64,000 nt of DNA. Source: Terebella lapidaria. Its lineage: Eukaryota > Annelida > Polychaeta > Terebellida > Terebellidae. Numbering within the stretch: the first letter of the stretch is position 1; every line of letters starts with the position of its first letter. Under the pieces are notes generated by a model. That model had not been told where the DNA came from, did not search any database, and worked only from the letters and a program-made list of their open reading frames with translations. The position numbers were made by a program, and so were the translations under genes. The stretch covers positions 14,291,809-14,355,808 of the forward strand of contig OX424559.1 of the NCBI GenBank assembly GCA_949152475.1, read 5' to 3'. Shown piece by piece: positions 1 to 13,683 of this stretch.

Positions 1-3000
1 TTCCATCTTCTATTCATGTACAATTTTTATTATAATCGTTAATATCCCTTCCATAATATCAATTAGGGAAGCTGCTTGTACTCTCATTAGAACTTACCTA
101 ATACTGCCTACTAATCTCGATAAAATAAACCGATTTATAAAAATCGCTTGATTTGGTGGCACAGATGTATAAATTATTCACATGTATGCCCATTAGCAGT
201 AATCTGAAATGGGTCCAAGTTATTAACCCCCAGTCCCTGGGAAAAGCGGGTACATTGACGTCTTGGGCTATCGATTTGTTTCACACAGAGAGGCCACCAC
301 ACTCTATAATCACGCCCAACTTCAAAGCATTTGAATATTAAATAATAACATGCAATATAAGGAATTGTTCATGGCAATTCCTGTTCGTCGTTCACCCATC
401 ATTTGATACCTTGAAGTGTTAGATCATCTATCACAACGCCAGCTTGTGCATCCTCTAACAACTCACCACTTGATAAAATGTATTTGGAATCAGTTATCTG
501 AGTTGATCATAAATGCAATTATATCCATGTTGAAATGTTCCTAGAACAGAAAAGTGTCCCGAGTATTCCCTTTACTGGGGAATATAATCCCCTGTGAATT
601 AAGAAAATCCCGGAAATTGTTTCTCCATTCGTAGTAAATTGAATCTATAGGAAATGAATAGATTGAGAAATAAAAATATTCCAATCGCAGCTGATAGTGC
701 CATTGAGAGATTTTCGTGTAAGCCATGCACCATATGTTGTCCGAGGATTATGATTTGCTCATTCCTTTGAATGAAACCCATTAATCCTCAGTTAAAACAT
801 GCATTACAACAGCGGTTGGAAAGCGTAGCATTGAACACATCATCAGTCATAGCGCCAAGACCATGTGCTCCACATGACTAATATACAACTCCAATTCTCA
901 CCATTTCTTTTTCTGCATTAAAGCATGGCTTGTCATCTTTACATTTGATGGGCAGTGATATCTCACGTTTTCCAGTACTATATTCTTTTGACCAAGCACA
1001 CAACCGATGTTCCTCGGGTCAATTGGACTACATTGTGATAATGTTACAATCAATGAAACACACAGAAATGTATAGTTTTTAGATATTTCCACAAATTTCT
1101 TATTGTGGATATGCATCACTTCGTATCGATCAATATGCATTACTGGACATCCAAAATGGGATATGCAGGTGTGTAATATTGAGCCGTTCTCGGTGAGAAG
1201 TCAGGCAACTCACACGTCTTCGGTATTGATTGTGCGTTGTCTTACACTGGCTGTGCGTGAGGTCATCTAAGCTGGTGATGGGTAGGAGCGTCAAAGTATG
1301 CGGGGATATTTGATTGACAGTGGAGATAGGTGCAAGAATTACGGGATTACAAGGACAGGAATACATTGATTCAATTATAAATCATCCTGATGCGCATGGT
1401 ACATTAGTTCTCTCATGCCCTCCAATATTAACGATTACCCTTCGGATTCGAGTCAACAGGAGATATAAATATGTGAATAAATCGGCAATTTCCTCAGTTG
1501 TTCTGAATCAAATTAATTCGAGTTGTTTCAAATGATTGCCAACAGCAACTACCTTACTGTGTTAGGTAACAGATATTTAATAAAACAGAATATCTTAACT
1601 ATTCCAATGTTATTTGATCATTGTCCTGGAAAATCGGATTGTTAATTAACTTTTTAGGTTAATTAAATTATTTATGGCTTTTTCCTTAGAAAAAAAACAT
1701 CCATTTTAATATAATTCATGCTATTTCTGGATGCGGCAGTTACTAAGATATCTCATGTCAGAAGATTTTCGATATTTGTTTCATTAATTCAGCTTTGTGA
1801 AACCTCATATTTACACGCATACCTCCACCACGTGCAAGATCAATAACATTAATCGATATATTTTGAACTGTGTTGAATTAAGTGCAAACCCTTTAAGGAA
1901 GGCATCTGTTTTTAGAGGCTCTTCAGTTGACATATCTAAGCTAGTCAGGTTTGTATGATCAAGTGCACAATGTTCATTCTTATCAGAAGGTCATGACATT
2001 ATTGGTTGGGAATTGATGATTGAGTTGCCCAGATTGTGTACAATGTCAGATTGCACGCTGAGAACACATTTGCATATATCATTATTTTATTTTATTTTAT
2101 TCGGTTTGTTGATAGCTAGCTATCATTCTATGTTCTGTAGCTGCATTTTGTTGTTGTTTTTGACTGCAATTGTGTTTATATTCTGTATGCCTGAATGGAG
2201 ACTATAAATCGCACCATTCAGTACCATTTCATGGAGTGTTAAATCACGATGATAAAAATAATGTAACAACTATGACACCCGAACAACTGAAAGTGTAAAA
2301 AGTGTACTTTCACCAGGAAAATAAAACCTGAACTTCTTTTACCGAATTGAAGGTAGTTTATGCCATGAATACTGATTTCAAAACTTCTCAGGGGCCCTAA
2401 GGGAGACCAGTTTGCTATTAATGACCAGGTTCCTCTGGCCAGAGAACAAAAACATGGAATAAAACATAACGACTTGATAGATAATCGCCTTTCAGTTGGG
2501 ACACTGGTTCACTCACTAGCTGTCTGTGTGGTGTTTTTTTTGGCAAACTGGAATACTTGTATCATTTATACTTTCAAGAGGCAGTAGACAATGATATGGG
2601 CTTCCAATATAGTACTTTTTGTAAACACCCAGAAAAGAATTATATCTACGCCAATACGTTTGATATCAATATGTGCCTAATTCTGCTTGCAGGCGGATGA
2701 CATAGTTGATGGAAGTAAAAGAACATTGGATACCACAGGTAGGCATACACTACAGGACTGCAATATCGCCAAAATAACATTAATATATGGGTTGATAAAT
2801 GAGAGAAAGTAAATGACTTTATTATACTATCATTCTATATTTCACACATTCGGCCCCTGGGGATGTTGAGGTGACTTTTTGTCTTTTCTTTTCTAACGAT
2901 ATTTTTTTCTATACAGGTTTACCATCGAATCATGAAAATTAGGTTGTAATCATGTTGAAAGGCATAAACGCTTAACATTTGTACGGAACATTCCACACGT

Positions 3001-3160
3001 ATGAGAATTATAATAAAAATGCAATAAATCTTGGTCATTAGGTTATCTGACTAAACTTTAGCACCATTATAGTTGTGAGTGTTTTGCAAATAATTTATGT
3101 TGGATTAGAAGACAGCATAAAAAGGTTATGTATATGACAATTCAATGTGTTTTGGATCGA
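1..3160 (+). repeat. Array unit U0 (partial, segment A)
   Basis: No gene is recognised here. Bases about 150-460 align with about 11215-11420 (shared landmarks: a 'cacaaatgtatgaatcattcac'-like stretch, 'ctcacagaga' and 'actctatgatca'). Bases 1720-1880 align with 12060-12190 ('acctcatatttacacgca'-like core). This segment A lies just upstream of the block at 3160-3720 in the same way that 11100-13080 lies upstream of 13081-13540, so it is read as the 3' part of a tandem unit cut by the window edge. The open frames inside are under 85 codons and match nothing known to me. Confidence 0.6.
1270..1520 (+). mobile_element. Degenerate tRNA-derived SINE body (old copy)
   Basis: The stretch 1395-1510 aligns with the better preserved SINE at 30134-30390: 'ttctct', a 'ccctcc'/'ccttcc' tract, 'attacccttcgg' and 'gagtcaacaggagat' fall in the same order and spacing. 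The tRNA-like head upstream is too decayed to show clear A and B boxes. It is probably much older than the 30-kb copy. The alternative is chance similarity in a low-complexity stretch. Confidence 0.35.
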
Positions 3161-3384
3161 GATGTACATTAGTTGTTCAAACCAGCTCTAGTTCTTCCAA
3201 TGACTGAATTAGTTGTTAGGTTTCTAATTGAATACAGAGAGTACTGAAACAGAAGAAGTTTCAGAAAGCCACATATAGCTGCAAAGAATGAAATTCCACA
3301 TTTTGAAAATTGTGTTGCAAAATATAAATAAGACATTCTCCAGCAAAGTTGATAGAGTTTGCACAGAATTTCATTACAGAACAT

Positions 3385-3720
3385 GTCATTGCACGATGTT
3401 TGCTGAGCTGATTATGCAAACACAACCGTGAGACCAAAGCTGTGTTTGTATTTATCTCCCGACGACAACTTATTAATTCTGCTGATGTCTGCCATCAAGA
3501 ATGAAAACGCAGAACTCTTCAGCTGAAGGGTGAAAAGGCACCAGTGTATGGATTTCCGTTTCCGTACTTGTAAGGATTTGTGTCCGGAAGATGACGTCAC
3601 CAATGCTAACATGACAACGACGTTCTTAGCGACATGGAAGGGTTTCCTCGTCTTTGAAGTATCCGGAGACAGAGGGAGGGAGTGATGTCTTAGGATGATC
3701 GGTTCAATAATCGGGAAAGA
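3385..3720 (+). repeat. Block M1, first copy, with CRE palindrome
   Basis: A 330-bp block opening with 'cattgcacgatgtttgct' and running through 'ctcttcagctgaagggtgaa' and 'ggatttgtgtc(a/c)ggaagatgacgtcac'. Other copies start near 7987, 13313, 22677 and 29500. It is the best landmark for the unit period. The copy at 13313 has lost about 190 bp between 'tgtttgc' and 'gtcaggaag'. Confidence 0.8.
3592..3599. promoter_or_regulatory. CRE-type palindrome TGACGTCA, repeated across units
   Basis: A perfect CREB/ATF consensus palindrome. It is intact at the same place of block M1 at 8195-8202, 13341-13348 and 22885-22892, with one mismatch at 29704-29711 (TGACGTTA). Two further CRE palindromes recur in other blocks: 15865-15872, 25131-25138 and 34253-34260 (between M3 and M4), and 21957-21964 and 28834-28841 (block M14). 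Binding is inferred from consensus only, since no transcript is visible. Confidence 0.4.
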
Positions 3721-6403
3721 GCAGCAGCTAAAGAAGAATTATCAATAAGATGGAAAGGGGTGGGTGTGAGACCATGTACATTGTGGCGAATGGTTATAAT
3801 ATAACAATATGTTCAAAATATAGCAGCTCCGAAGACATTCAGATTTTCAATTTATGTTACCTTATGTCAATATGCAAAAAAATAACATTTATGACTCTGC
3901 TGCAGTGAATGACTATAAATTTAAGCTACCCAGTAATATGTATGTCAGTATTGTTGCTACAATATTCTTCATCAGTGCTACTGTTTTCAGAGTAGATTCA
4001 CGTGCGAATTGCTATTTCAGTAATGCTCAGAATTTTTACGTACTGGTTCAGTTAGCTGTGAGACATCATGGAGAGGGGATTTGATATGGTTAGATAATCA
4101 CGTTGTTTAATGCGTACCTATGATACTGGTCGTGTGGTTTCCCACATATTAGTTATCGTAATACGGAATCGTAACTATTGCATAGAATAATTATTTTGTC
4201 ACTTTGAGTAGCGATTGGATTGAGCGTCATGAAATCATGAATTGGCCTTTTGATCCAGTTTGGCCAATGAACCTGGGCAAATGAAGTTGAGTGAAAAATG
4301 GTGGATGTCACAAAGCAATCCAGAGTGACGAATTGAGCATTTTGTACCCCTGGCCAATATGATTTGCTCCAGTCATATAATAGAAAGTGCTAGATCTAGC
4401 ACAGAATCTGGATTATTTGTCCAATATCTTCTTGATACAACAATCAGAGTTGTCACAGGAAAAGATTGCAGCTGAGATTTCCGTTTATGTACTCGCCTGA
4501 TCCTATATAATCTTTGATCCATCTGAGATAGAAACATATTGTTGTTGTTCTGGCAAATGTAGCTATCATAAAATCAACAGTGAATAAAGCGGATTAATAT
4601 GTAAGGGTTGTCACGAAGCAATAAATACAATGGTTGTCAAAAAGCAATCAATACAACAATGAAAGATGAGTCGTCAATATCAGGAAATTGTCTACAATTG
4701 TTGATTTCACTGTTTGTCCCATTCAAGTGGTCAGACCTGAATGGGACCAAATTTAGTATATTGTTTATGGACGGCTCAGAGATTGCTGATGTGCACTGTC
4801 AAGGTATGAAAATTGCAACATTTGGAATAATTTTGAGCTAATTAAAAAAATCCAGAAATTGTGTATTTTGTGTGTGTACTAATTTTTATTCTTGTTGGCT
4901 CCAATATTCGTCGATATCTTAGCTTTAATTAAGAGCTGTGTTTCAAAGATAGTTTTCAAAAACTTCTCTATATATTGAATCTAATTCTCCCATGAATAAA
5001 TGATTCCTCAGCTGCCCAACATCGTTAAAGTACACAGAAATATTAAAACACAATTGATGACAATGGTAACATTGCATATCACTGTGTGGTTAACACACAC
5101 AGAGTAGTAATATTATTATACATGATCCTATTCCTCCAAAGAACGCATGGATCGGTGTTTCTTAATTACATTGGCAATCTGGCATCGGATTATTTTCATT
5201 TGGGCAAATAACATTTCAATAATCGAATAGTGCAAACCTGATAACCATAATTGAGTAACATATCACAATAGATAACACTCTAACATGCTCAAACAGAACT
5301 GTGCTTGGACCATTGTTATTCCGAATTCCACCACAATGAAATTAGCTGGCCCGAGTTCATTCAAATATTGACTTTATATTTGATTACACGACGCATACAT
5401 AGGGGAGTGACATTTCTGAAATACATTCCAGTGGTGCAACTCGAAGACTCGAAGTGTAATGATATACACTACCACACATATATTTGGTATCTGTTCAATG
5501 CCTAGTTGTCTCCAGCAACTATTCACTCATGGTACTGGACTGAAAACCATAATATTTCACACTCCTTTAAAGTATTGACCGGGACGATAAATTTGTAAGG
5601 AGAGGGCAAAATAGACTCCCTGTATATGTTGATAGTAATTCCTGCTATTTCATCACTCAAGGTATGAATATCTTGAATTTAAAGCCCAGTACACATTTAA
5701 TGAAAAGTAGTTGCACGGGAACAAGACTGAATTATACTGCACCTCTAGATGTGTTATCAATAAAAATGTGATTATGTGCTTGAATTTTATGGATAATTAT
5801 GTAAATACCTGAAGAGATCAGCAGGTTTTTTCACATACTGGCATATTTGAGAATCTGTCAAATCACAAAAGGGGAATATATAACAAATGGACCCCAGCAT
5901 GTTATGTGAACATCAACATGTATTTTTTTCCGGCAGCCATTGACGGAAAATTGATAATGATGTGTCACAAGAGCACGTGATTACAAGTGCTCATTTTCAT
6001 CAAAATCTTCATGTTAGGTTGAACTTCTATTTTTGGCATTGATCTTGGAGCTAAATTTTATCTATTCTGTTCACCATATTTGTGTCCGTTGATTCAATAC
6101 CTTTTTTTATGAATTCATGTTCATCAGTTAAATGCGCTTTCATTTTGTGGTATAGTTCATGTTGAATAATGTGTATTTAGTAAACGAGTAATATATTTAG
6201 ACAAAAGAAGTTTTCTTTCAATGTGCAGTTTTCTCAGATAAGTATCCAAAGATGTTCATATACAACACAATTCATCATGTCGAGCTCCCAGTTTCTTGAC
6301 AGCATGAATGAAAATGAGCACCATCTGTTCAAATCAATTCTAATGGTCGAACAGTTGCCATGATGTTTTAGAGACCGTCAAAAGCGGATGAGATAAGTTG
6401 AGG

Positions 6404-6560
6404 AATCATTCACACTGTAAACTGACTTAAGTGGAAGTAGAGTGTAGCCTTTTGACCTACTTTGCACTTCCGCCATTTTGCATTTCGGTAACGCTAAGGT
6501 GACACCTTAGTACATATGGGCAGTGTGATTGATGGTCTCAATTTTCCTCAGAATAATTCT
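6404..6560 (+). repeat. Block M4, first copy, with conserved TGACCTA core
   Basis: Starts with 'aatcattcacactgtaaac', then '(t)taagtgg' and 'gtagccttttgacctact'. Other copies lie at about 15972-16150, 25470-25650, 34368-34545 and 44753-44890. The core CCTTTTGACCTA survives in all five. Read on the minus strand it gives AAGTAGGTCA in four copies, which fits the extended nuclear-receptor half-site (ROR/ERR-like monomer). In U3 and U4 the core sits between AAGTGGC and GCCACTT arms. Confidence 0.55.
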
Positions 6561-6984
6561 TGGAAATTATTCTGTGCATATCTATGATAATCAACCCAAG
6601 AAGTAGCGTAGAGGATTTGACAAGTTTCATTTTTTTCAAGAATGGACAAGATTATCAAAAAAAAATTTGTAATACTAAATGTTTTCAGTACTCGGACTAC
6701 ATTCCAGATTTTAGTACATACCATCTACTCTTGTGCATGTGTTTTTTTTACTTGTATATAGTATGAAGACAACTAGCATTCAATGTAGTCATGAAGATAA
6801 CACCTGACGCCATCTTCTCTTCATAAAATAAAAAGAATACCCAAAAGAGATCATAGAGAACGGCCTGGTGATATGTCACACATGATCCATTAGTCAAAAT
6901 CCAGAAAATTTTACAGAACATCATGAAACCCAAAATATGGCAATAAAATAATAATAAGGATAAAAATAAAGATAAAAAAATAAC

Positions 6985-7437
6985 ATTTCCTGCCCCACGT
7001 GTGGCACCCGTCATGGATTTGCAAAGTGTATATATTTGCAAACAAGCCCTGGTGCTTACTCGTCGCAGATTTGGTGTATCTCTCAACCAGATCGTGATGA
7101 AATGCATATAATTTTTGTTTTGGTAAAACATATACTTGTCGCACCAGTTTAGAGAACGGCTGTGAACTTCTTTAAACAGGATCCCCATATCTGCAACTAG
7201 CTCTAGAATAGCTTATAAGTTATGATATGAGCATACCATACTCGGATGACATAGGAATATTGATGCTTAAGACATTGAATATGAAAAAATTTAAATTATC
7301 ACGTCTGACATAAAATCTGGTAGAAAGCAATCCATCAATCTCCAATCTTACATCTAAGTAGATGGGAAGTTGGGGGCCTGTACTATTTCTAATTGCAAAT
7401 TCCTCATGATATATAGCATTGATTTAATACGAACATG
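6985..7437 (-). mobile_element. Penelope-like RT C-terminal fragment, diverged copy
   Basis: The minus strand aligns with the RT fragment at 16647-17330: landmarks 'tggtaaaacatatacttgtcgca', 'atctgcaactagctctagaata' and 'gatgacataggaatattg' occur in order. Residues before the stop read CKSMTGATRGAGN, the typical tail after the RT in this family. The 3' untranslated end ('...ccacgtctat') is absent, so the element is cut at both sides. It is more decayed than the 16.6-kb and 55.6-kb copies. Family assignment (Penelope-like) is from memory of related proteins, not a search. Confidence 0.6.
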
Positions 7438-7770
7438 GCCAAACTATACCGGATAATGTATACCGTACATACCAAGAGAAATCCATGGGCATGATTACTG
7501 AGATGAATGTAGAACCTGACTAGACCTTGTGTTGGAGGAGCACTCTCGGGGTTGACATATATTATCCCGCTTACCCAAATCTTGTCAGGTGCTCATGTCA
7601 AAGACATCAGTGTATCAACATTGTTGAAAAAAGAAACGTAATGACAAACCTGTTACTATTTGATCTTGTGATTCCTATTGATGTTCAATACTTTAATACT
7701 ATCAAAGTATATATGGTTAGTGTTTTAGTGCCGAATGCATGACACAGGAATTTGGCTATGGTGAATGAAC

Positions 7771-10700
7771 GGGTCTGTCCTCACTTCTCACAAATTGTCG
7801 AAATTTTTAACAAGCAGTTCGAGTATCTACAATGATTTGCCAAAATTAGTCACACAATTGAATCAGAATGATTTATTCAGTAAGCCACACTCTGATACTC
7901 CAAGGTCTGACATTGATGCGAGAGGTATGACGAGATTCCTTCAGCAATTTTGATGGAATAGGCAAATAAATTCAATTACCAAACATCACATTGCACGATG
8001 TTTGCTAATCTGATAATGCAAACACAAACCGTGAGACCAAAGCCGTGTTTGTATTTATTTTCCGATGACGATTTATTAATTCTGCTGATGTCTGCTGTCG
8101 AGAATGAAAGCACAGAACTCTTCAGCTGAAGGGTGAAAAGGCACCGGTGGGTGTACTTCCGTTTCCGTCCTTGTAAGGATTTGTGTCAGGAAGATGACGT
8201 CACCAATGCTAACATGATAACGACGTTCTTAGCGACGTGGAAGGGTTTCCCTACCTTTGAAGTATTGGAGAGACAGCGAGGGAGTAGAGGATGTCTTACG
8301 ATACCCAGTTCAATATCCAGCGAGCAAGAGCAGCAGTGATAGTCAGCTTTAACATGGAAATACAGTTCCATGTGGGATCACGTTATGCAACGATCTAAAC
8401 ATTGCGTGTGTTATGATAAATGTTGATTGCAATAGTAATTCAGTCATATCTCAGTCATGTTGATATATCACACAATGATTTCTCGAGTCGTTCGGTACTG
8501 GTCTGCATGTAAGCGTGCCCAAAAGGTGGCGTGTTCATTGACAAACAATATTTACAAGTTCTGTTGTACGTGCATGTATATATTGTTGTTGTTGGAGGCT
8601 GGTGCAAGTAATTGAACCATATATTCCAAAGCCATTTCTTTTTCACGCTAAGTGTCAGACATCACATTCCCAAACTATTATTATTAAAGGTGTGTACTGA
8701 TTGCTCTGACTCTGGGGGATCAGTTCTTTTACAGATTGGACCCAAACTTTTTGGTACTGATTAACGTTGAAGGAAATAATATAGTGTGTCCAAAACGAAG
8801 GGACACGTATTCAACCCACATATTTTCTGTCACCATTATGATTTTTTCCATGCACACAATTGATTTATTGCCTTCAATGCTCTGACTTCATGTATGTACC
8901 AGAAAGAGTGAATATCATCAGAGTCGATACTAAGAATTCATTTTGAACGTGAGAGTCTACAAGCTAATGTGATGAGATTTTAACGGTAGCGAGAGACAAG
9001 CTGACGCCTATGATCTTTTCTGCCCAAAACGTGTACAAGTTTTGTTAGATATTCATAACAGATATGTATATTTATATTTGCACACGATACCCAAATATTT
9101 GCAGAGGAACAATCCAAATGTGATTTAGTGTTATGTATTTTCTGATTTTCCAGAACAGTTGGTCCATCTAACATGAAAACATGCTTTAATGTTGTTCCGA
9201 CAAATGTCCCTACAATAAAATGAACAGTGGGGAAAGCGGGTTCACGTGGAAAGAATGTGACAAGGAAATCAATTGAAGCACGAATCACTAGTCAATAATA
9301 AACGACTCGACATTAAAGGGAAATAGATTCCATTGCTTCGGTTACACTTTCGCATCACCAAGAGTAAATCCTGTGGTCGAACTTTCTATCCATGAAATAT
9401 ATAACATGTATATGGACACGAGTTCAAGGATTGCTGGTGCAAATTATCCAATGGAAAATATTCAAAGTCGTCAACATTTGAATTATCATTTTCATCCAAT
9501 TTAAAAGATGTTCACAAAATTTTGAAATAAAATAGACTGACACATACAATGCTGGTTTCAACTTTGTTGATATGTGTCACAGTCGGAGCATGATTATTCA
9601 TCACCTGGTCATCTGATGGTCAAAATAATCTTCAAGAACCTTTCCCAATATTATCCAAGTGGTATAGGGACGCGAAATTTCTACATTAGGCCTACACAGT
9701 GTAGATAAACCAATCCACTACATCACAAAAATACATTGGAAATGGTGGTATATTAAATGTTGGTATATGATATGTTGAGCTCGCATCCAGTGAGTATTTT
9801 AGTTTCTTCCTCAATTCCACGATCTCAGTATATTCGGAAAACTATCTCTTCAAGCCAATACTGCTAGAACCTGTTCAACTTTGTTGAGTATTATATCATG
9901 ATAGATAGCAACCTGACACGCTCGACCAGAACAAGAAATGTATGGCCATTGTTTTGCTAAAAAAATATAACGATGAAATATGCTCACCCGAGCACATGCG
10001 AATATTGTTTTAACTGAAGTGCACTATGAAATGTGAAACACAGTTCATCACAAAGGAAGAGTTTTTCATTAAAAAAGTACGAGTGGAAATCGCTCCATAA
10101 TCTCGCCTATTGAATGTTAGTGAACATTCGTTCTAAGCTCGCACCTCAATCTTTTGATCCAATCACACCCTCCACTGGTACACAATGTAAGGTTCAGCGG
10201 ACTATATCATTGGATCTCTGTAAAAACCCATCTAAGCATATTAGATCCCTCGCCAACAATTTTCGTTGACCAATCACATGCAATTGTGGAACAATTTACA
10301 CAATATTGAATATAATGTATTGCCACTGACTTTAATATTTTTGGGGTTACAGTGAATCATTCTATACACATGCTATTGGTAAAGAAATATTCAAGCTGTC
10401 AGGATAATATTTGTTTGAACGTTCGCCAGATTTGGTTTTCTGATGAAGTAGAGACTTAAGGTAGTCCGATCCAAACAGTGAGGGGAGGGGGTCGAAGAGT
10501 TTTTCAAAATAAATGACTGTATTAACAAAATCTAGAGCTTCAAAATGACATATTTTATAGAGTAACTGATCAGCATCCTAAAACTGAAAAGAAAATAAGG
10601 GATCACCGTATCCGTTCTCTTGGAAAACATGATGCGAAATGTCAATATGGGGGAAAAATGTGTAAAATTACCATAAATTAAGTCATTTTAGTAAATGTTT

Positions 10701-13080
10701 GTGTTTTTTGATAGAATATGTCACAGAAACCAACACGGTGACGTCCTATTTCCTTTTCAGTATTAGAATGCTGATCAGTTTCTCCATAAAATATGTTATT
10801 TTGAAGAGATAATATTCAAGATATAAGTTTTAAATTTTGACAATTCATTACCTCCCTGTTTGTAGCGTACTACGTTAATTCGACATTCGTTATTTGACAT
10901 GTTTTAATGTGATTAAACACAGTAAATTTGGTCCGTCCATGGTACAGTCATTTCATGATGAAAACGAAAATGTAGTCAAAGATTAATATCACTCAGAAAG
11001 CTTAATATATGTTCAGCATACACACAATGTAATTTAATATTCTGCTTGTTCGCTTTTATGTTAATCCCATTTTTCCAATAATTTAAGTATAATACGTTCA
11101 CATCATATCTAAAAAAGAATATAGGGAAGCTTAAACAGCCTTCAATAAAGCTTTACCTGATACCTTTCCAACAGCATCTCATTCATGATAGGATCAACAT
11201 ATTCTGAAAAAGGGGTTGGTATCACAAATGTATGAATCATTCACAATTATACCAATTGCCGGTGATGTTATGTAAAATGGGAGTATCAGTATCATGACAT
11301 CTTGGTTTATTGATATTAATTTCTCACAGAGAACACTGCATACTCTATGATCATGTCCAACTGCAAAGCTCGTGATTATTAGATTATGGAATGTGATATA
11401 TAGAACCGTCCATAGTAAACATCATGTGAGATGTAGTCGTTTCTCCCTCATTATAATCTTGATGTGTTAGCCCATTTATCAACACCTGAACAACACATGG
11501 ACATTGTTGATGAGATGCTCACTTCTTCTGAAAACACATGATTGCCTGTGGGGTATTTCATCTCTATATGGGGTTGATGTAGTCCCGGATAACATCAGAA
11601 AACCTGGGAATAATTAACGAATGAAGGTATTGCATGATGCTCAAAACTGTTAATGTACATGCATTGAGACCATTGTGTAGGCCTACACGGTGTGACGCAT
11701 TATGAATAATAACATAAAGTCATGGTCAATAAATGTGAATTATCACATAAATGTTAATCTTCTCGGAAGTATACTGATCTCAATATGTAACCTGGAAAAT
11801 CCCATGGCATCGTATAACTTAGTGCTTGTGATGACAGCAATATTAGCCTTGAATTTCAGATCATCAAGACATATTTATGCATGATATTCCGGCACGTCCT
11901 GTTACATTCTGATGACTTATCATACATCCACAAATATTCGTTGAAAAATATATTGCCTGATCAGCTTTCAATTACAGGATAATATGTAAAACTACATTCC
12001 GTAAGTAACTTAAGCATTTTATCCCTGTTAGAAATAGGGCGTGATGTTCCATGGATTCCGACAACCAATATCATATTCCATGTCGAGAGACTATTGACAT
12101 TTTTATTTATTCAGCCTTCCGAAATCTCAAATTACACGCAGACCTGCAACACCTGTAAAATCGTTACATTTAATAAAAGTGTTGACATTCATTGACTTGG
12201 CGTGACCTGTGTATACAAGGTGATACATTTGTAGCAGTCGTCTTAGTGTTTCTTCAGAGGAATGTTATCAATTTCAGGATAACATGGCGATGTAGGTGAC
12301 CATAAACAAAAGCAGGACCCTTATATGAATTCCGTTTATGATATTGGTTCAGTGATGTGGTTTTTGACACAGTATCTATTCTCAAAATCAGCCAAAGTGA
12401 TGCATCCGTGTCTCAGATGCTACTATTGATCGTCAATTAAAGGACACATGTTTGACATTGTGCTACTAGTTATAATTAACCTGATAATACTAGTATATGA
12501 TTGACTGTCATAATACTATTTATATGACCAGAGTGAACTCAAAAGCCTTTGAATAAAGCGAATTGCAACATGAGCTTCTATAGGACGAACTGAAATATTT
12601 GAAGACATTCATTTGCGATATTCAGTTGTTCATCCTTCATTTGCCGGATGAAAGCGTCCTTCACGGGAGTCAAATACCCTTAGATATCGAAGGTTTGTAT
12701 TATCCCTTCTTCAGTTCAGGTCTTCAGTTCTTCAGTTCATTGTCTGTATCACATACATCGTACTTCTGCAATATCACACAGAGCGTGGCTTTTTATGCAA
12801 ATATGTGGCCGGGTGTGTTCTATTAGAACCCAGTTGTTGTTGTTGAGCTTTTTCATTGAACCATCGTTTTTTTACATAATGGAATCAAACTTCGATAGTG
12901 AATATTGGGCACACATCGGAGAAGAGTATGAAGATAAATAAGCTTCACAGGTCTATTATCTACGTAAAATACGTTGCATCTCACCGAACAACTCCGAGGT
13001 GTGTGAACGTTTGGTATTCGCATCACATTACAGAACGGTATTATTACGCTTATCAATATTTATATCTTACGAAACAACGT
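7771..13080 (+). repeat. Array unit U2 (5.3 kb)
   Basis: M16 (about 7771-7850), M1 (7987-8390, CRE at 8195-8202), a decayed M2 (about 9170-9260) and a decayed M3 (about 9900-9970), then a TTAA-flanked MITE, then segment A (about 11100-13080), which matches 1-3160. M4 and later blocks are not found. A 'taggcctacac' motif from M2 occurs at 9688 and again near 11682, hinting at further internal duplication. No gene is recognised. Frames of up to 102 codons (such as 8980-9288 on the minus strand) lie across aligned non-coding repeat DNA. Confidence 0.6.
10460..10874. mobile_element. TTAA-flanked inverted-repeat MITE (415 bp)
   Basis: The outer 155 bp or so on each side are inverted repeats (about 10460-10618 and 10715-10874). 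For example, the left 'catattttatagagtaact' and 'gatcagcatcctaaaactg' face the right 'cagtattagaatgctgatc' and 'ctccataaaatatg'. The tips read GGTAGTCCG on the left and, reversed, CGTAGTACG on the right. TTAA flanks both sides (10456-10459 and 10875-10878). TTAA targets are used by piggyBac and Kolobok transposons. There is no coding capacity, so this is a non-autonomous copy with moderately diverged arms. Confidence 0.8.
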
Positions 13081-13683
13081 GTCATTGGGACATGTATATG
13101 GTGATTGAATTTGCTTCTCATAAATTGTCGTCATTGACTTGGAGCAGCTCTAGTTTCTTAAATGACTTAATTACTTTTGGGTTTTTGAAATGATTGGTAA
13201 TACTACCGAACTACAGAAGTCATTTAACGGAGTTCGAAACTGTTTAAAAAATATCGCAATGCTGCTTTTGCAATGCTGTTAGAATGGACAAAGAGTTCCA
13301 TTTCCAAACATAACATTGCATGGTGTTTGCGTCAGGAAGATGACGTCACAAGTATCACGTGATAACGATGTTCCTAGTGCCGTTGAAGGGTTTCCAAGTG
13401 TTTGGAGTATTGTGAGAGAAAGACAGAGCGGAAGAGACGCCTTATGATGTTCAGTTCAATATCATGCAGGGAATGGGAGCAAGGAGTAACAGCTGATCGA
13501 GCTGTGTCTAGAGATGGGATCATGTTGTATCGAGATGTACATCAAACTATTTTAATATAATAGTAATGAAGATGTACATTAAGACAATATGTAATAATAT
13601 AATACTGGTAATAATAATATTGTAATAGTGATGATGAAAACATTTAATATTTGATCAAATGTTCATAGACGTTGAATTCAACA

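Larger units (their letters stand above)
3161..7770 (+). repeat. Array unit U1 (4.6 kb, shortened)
   Basis: Block order is M16 (about 3169-3230), M1 (3385-3720), M2 (about 4540-4600), M3 (about 5283-5400) and M4 (6404-6560), then a Penelope-like fragment, then the next M16. M1 here and at 7987 are close to 88-90% identical by eye. The M5-M15 blocks seen in U3 and U4 are missing, so U1 looks internally deleted. No protein gene is recognised. The perfect CRE palindrome of M1 is at 3592-3599. Confidence 0.7.

Noticed and set aside
6748-7188. 146-codon minus-strand frame as a possible host gene
   Set aside because: Its first half is the decayed Penelope-like RT tail (CKSMTGATRGAGN) and the rest is AT-rich flanking DNA.
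8133-8339. 68-codon frame over block M1 (RFRPCKDLCQEDDVTNANM)
   Set aside because: Open in U1 and U2 only. Stops fall in the same place in U4, and U3 has a deletion through it. The conserved feature is the CRE palindrome, not the protein.
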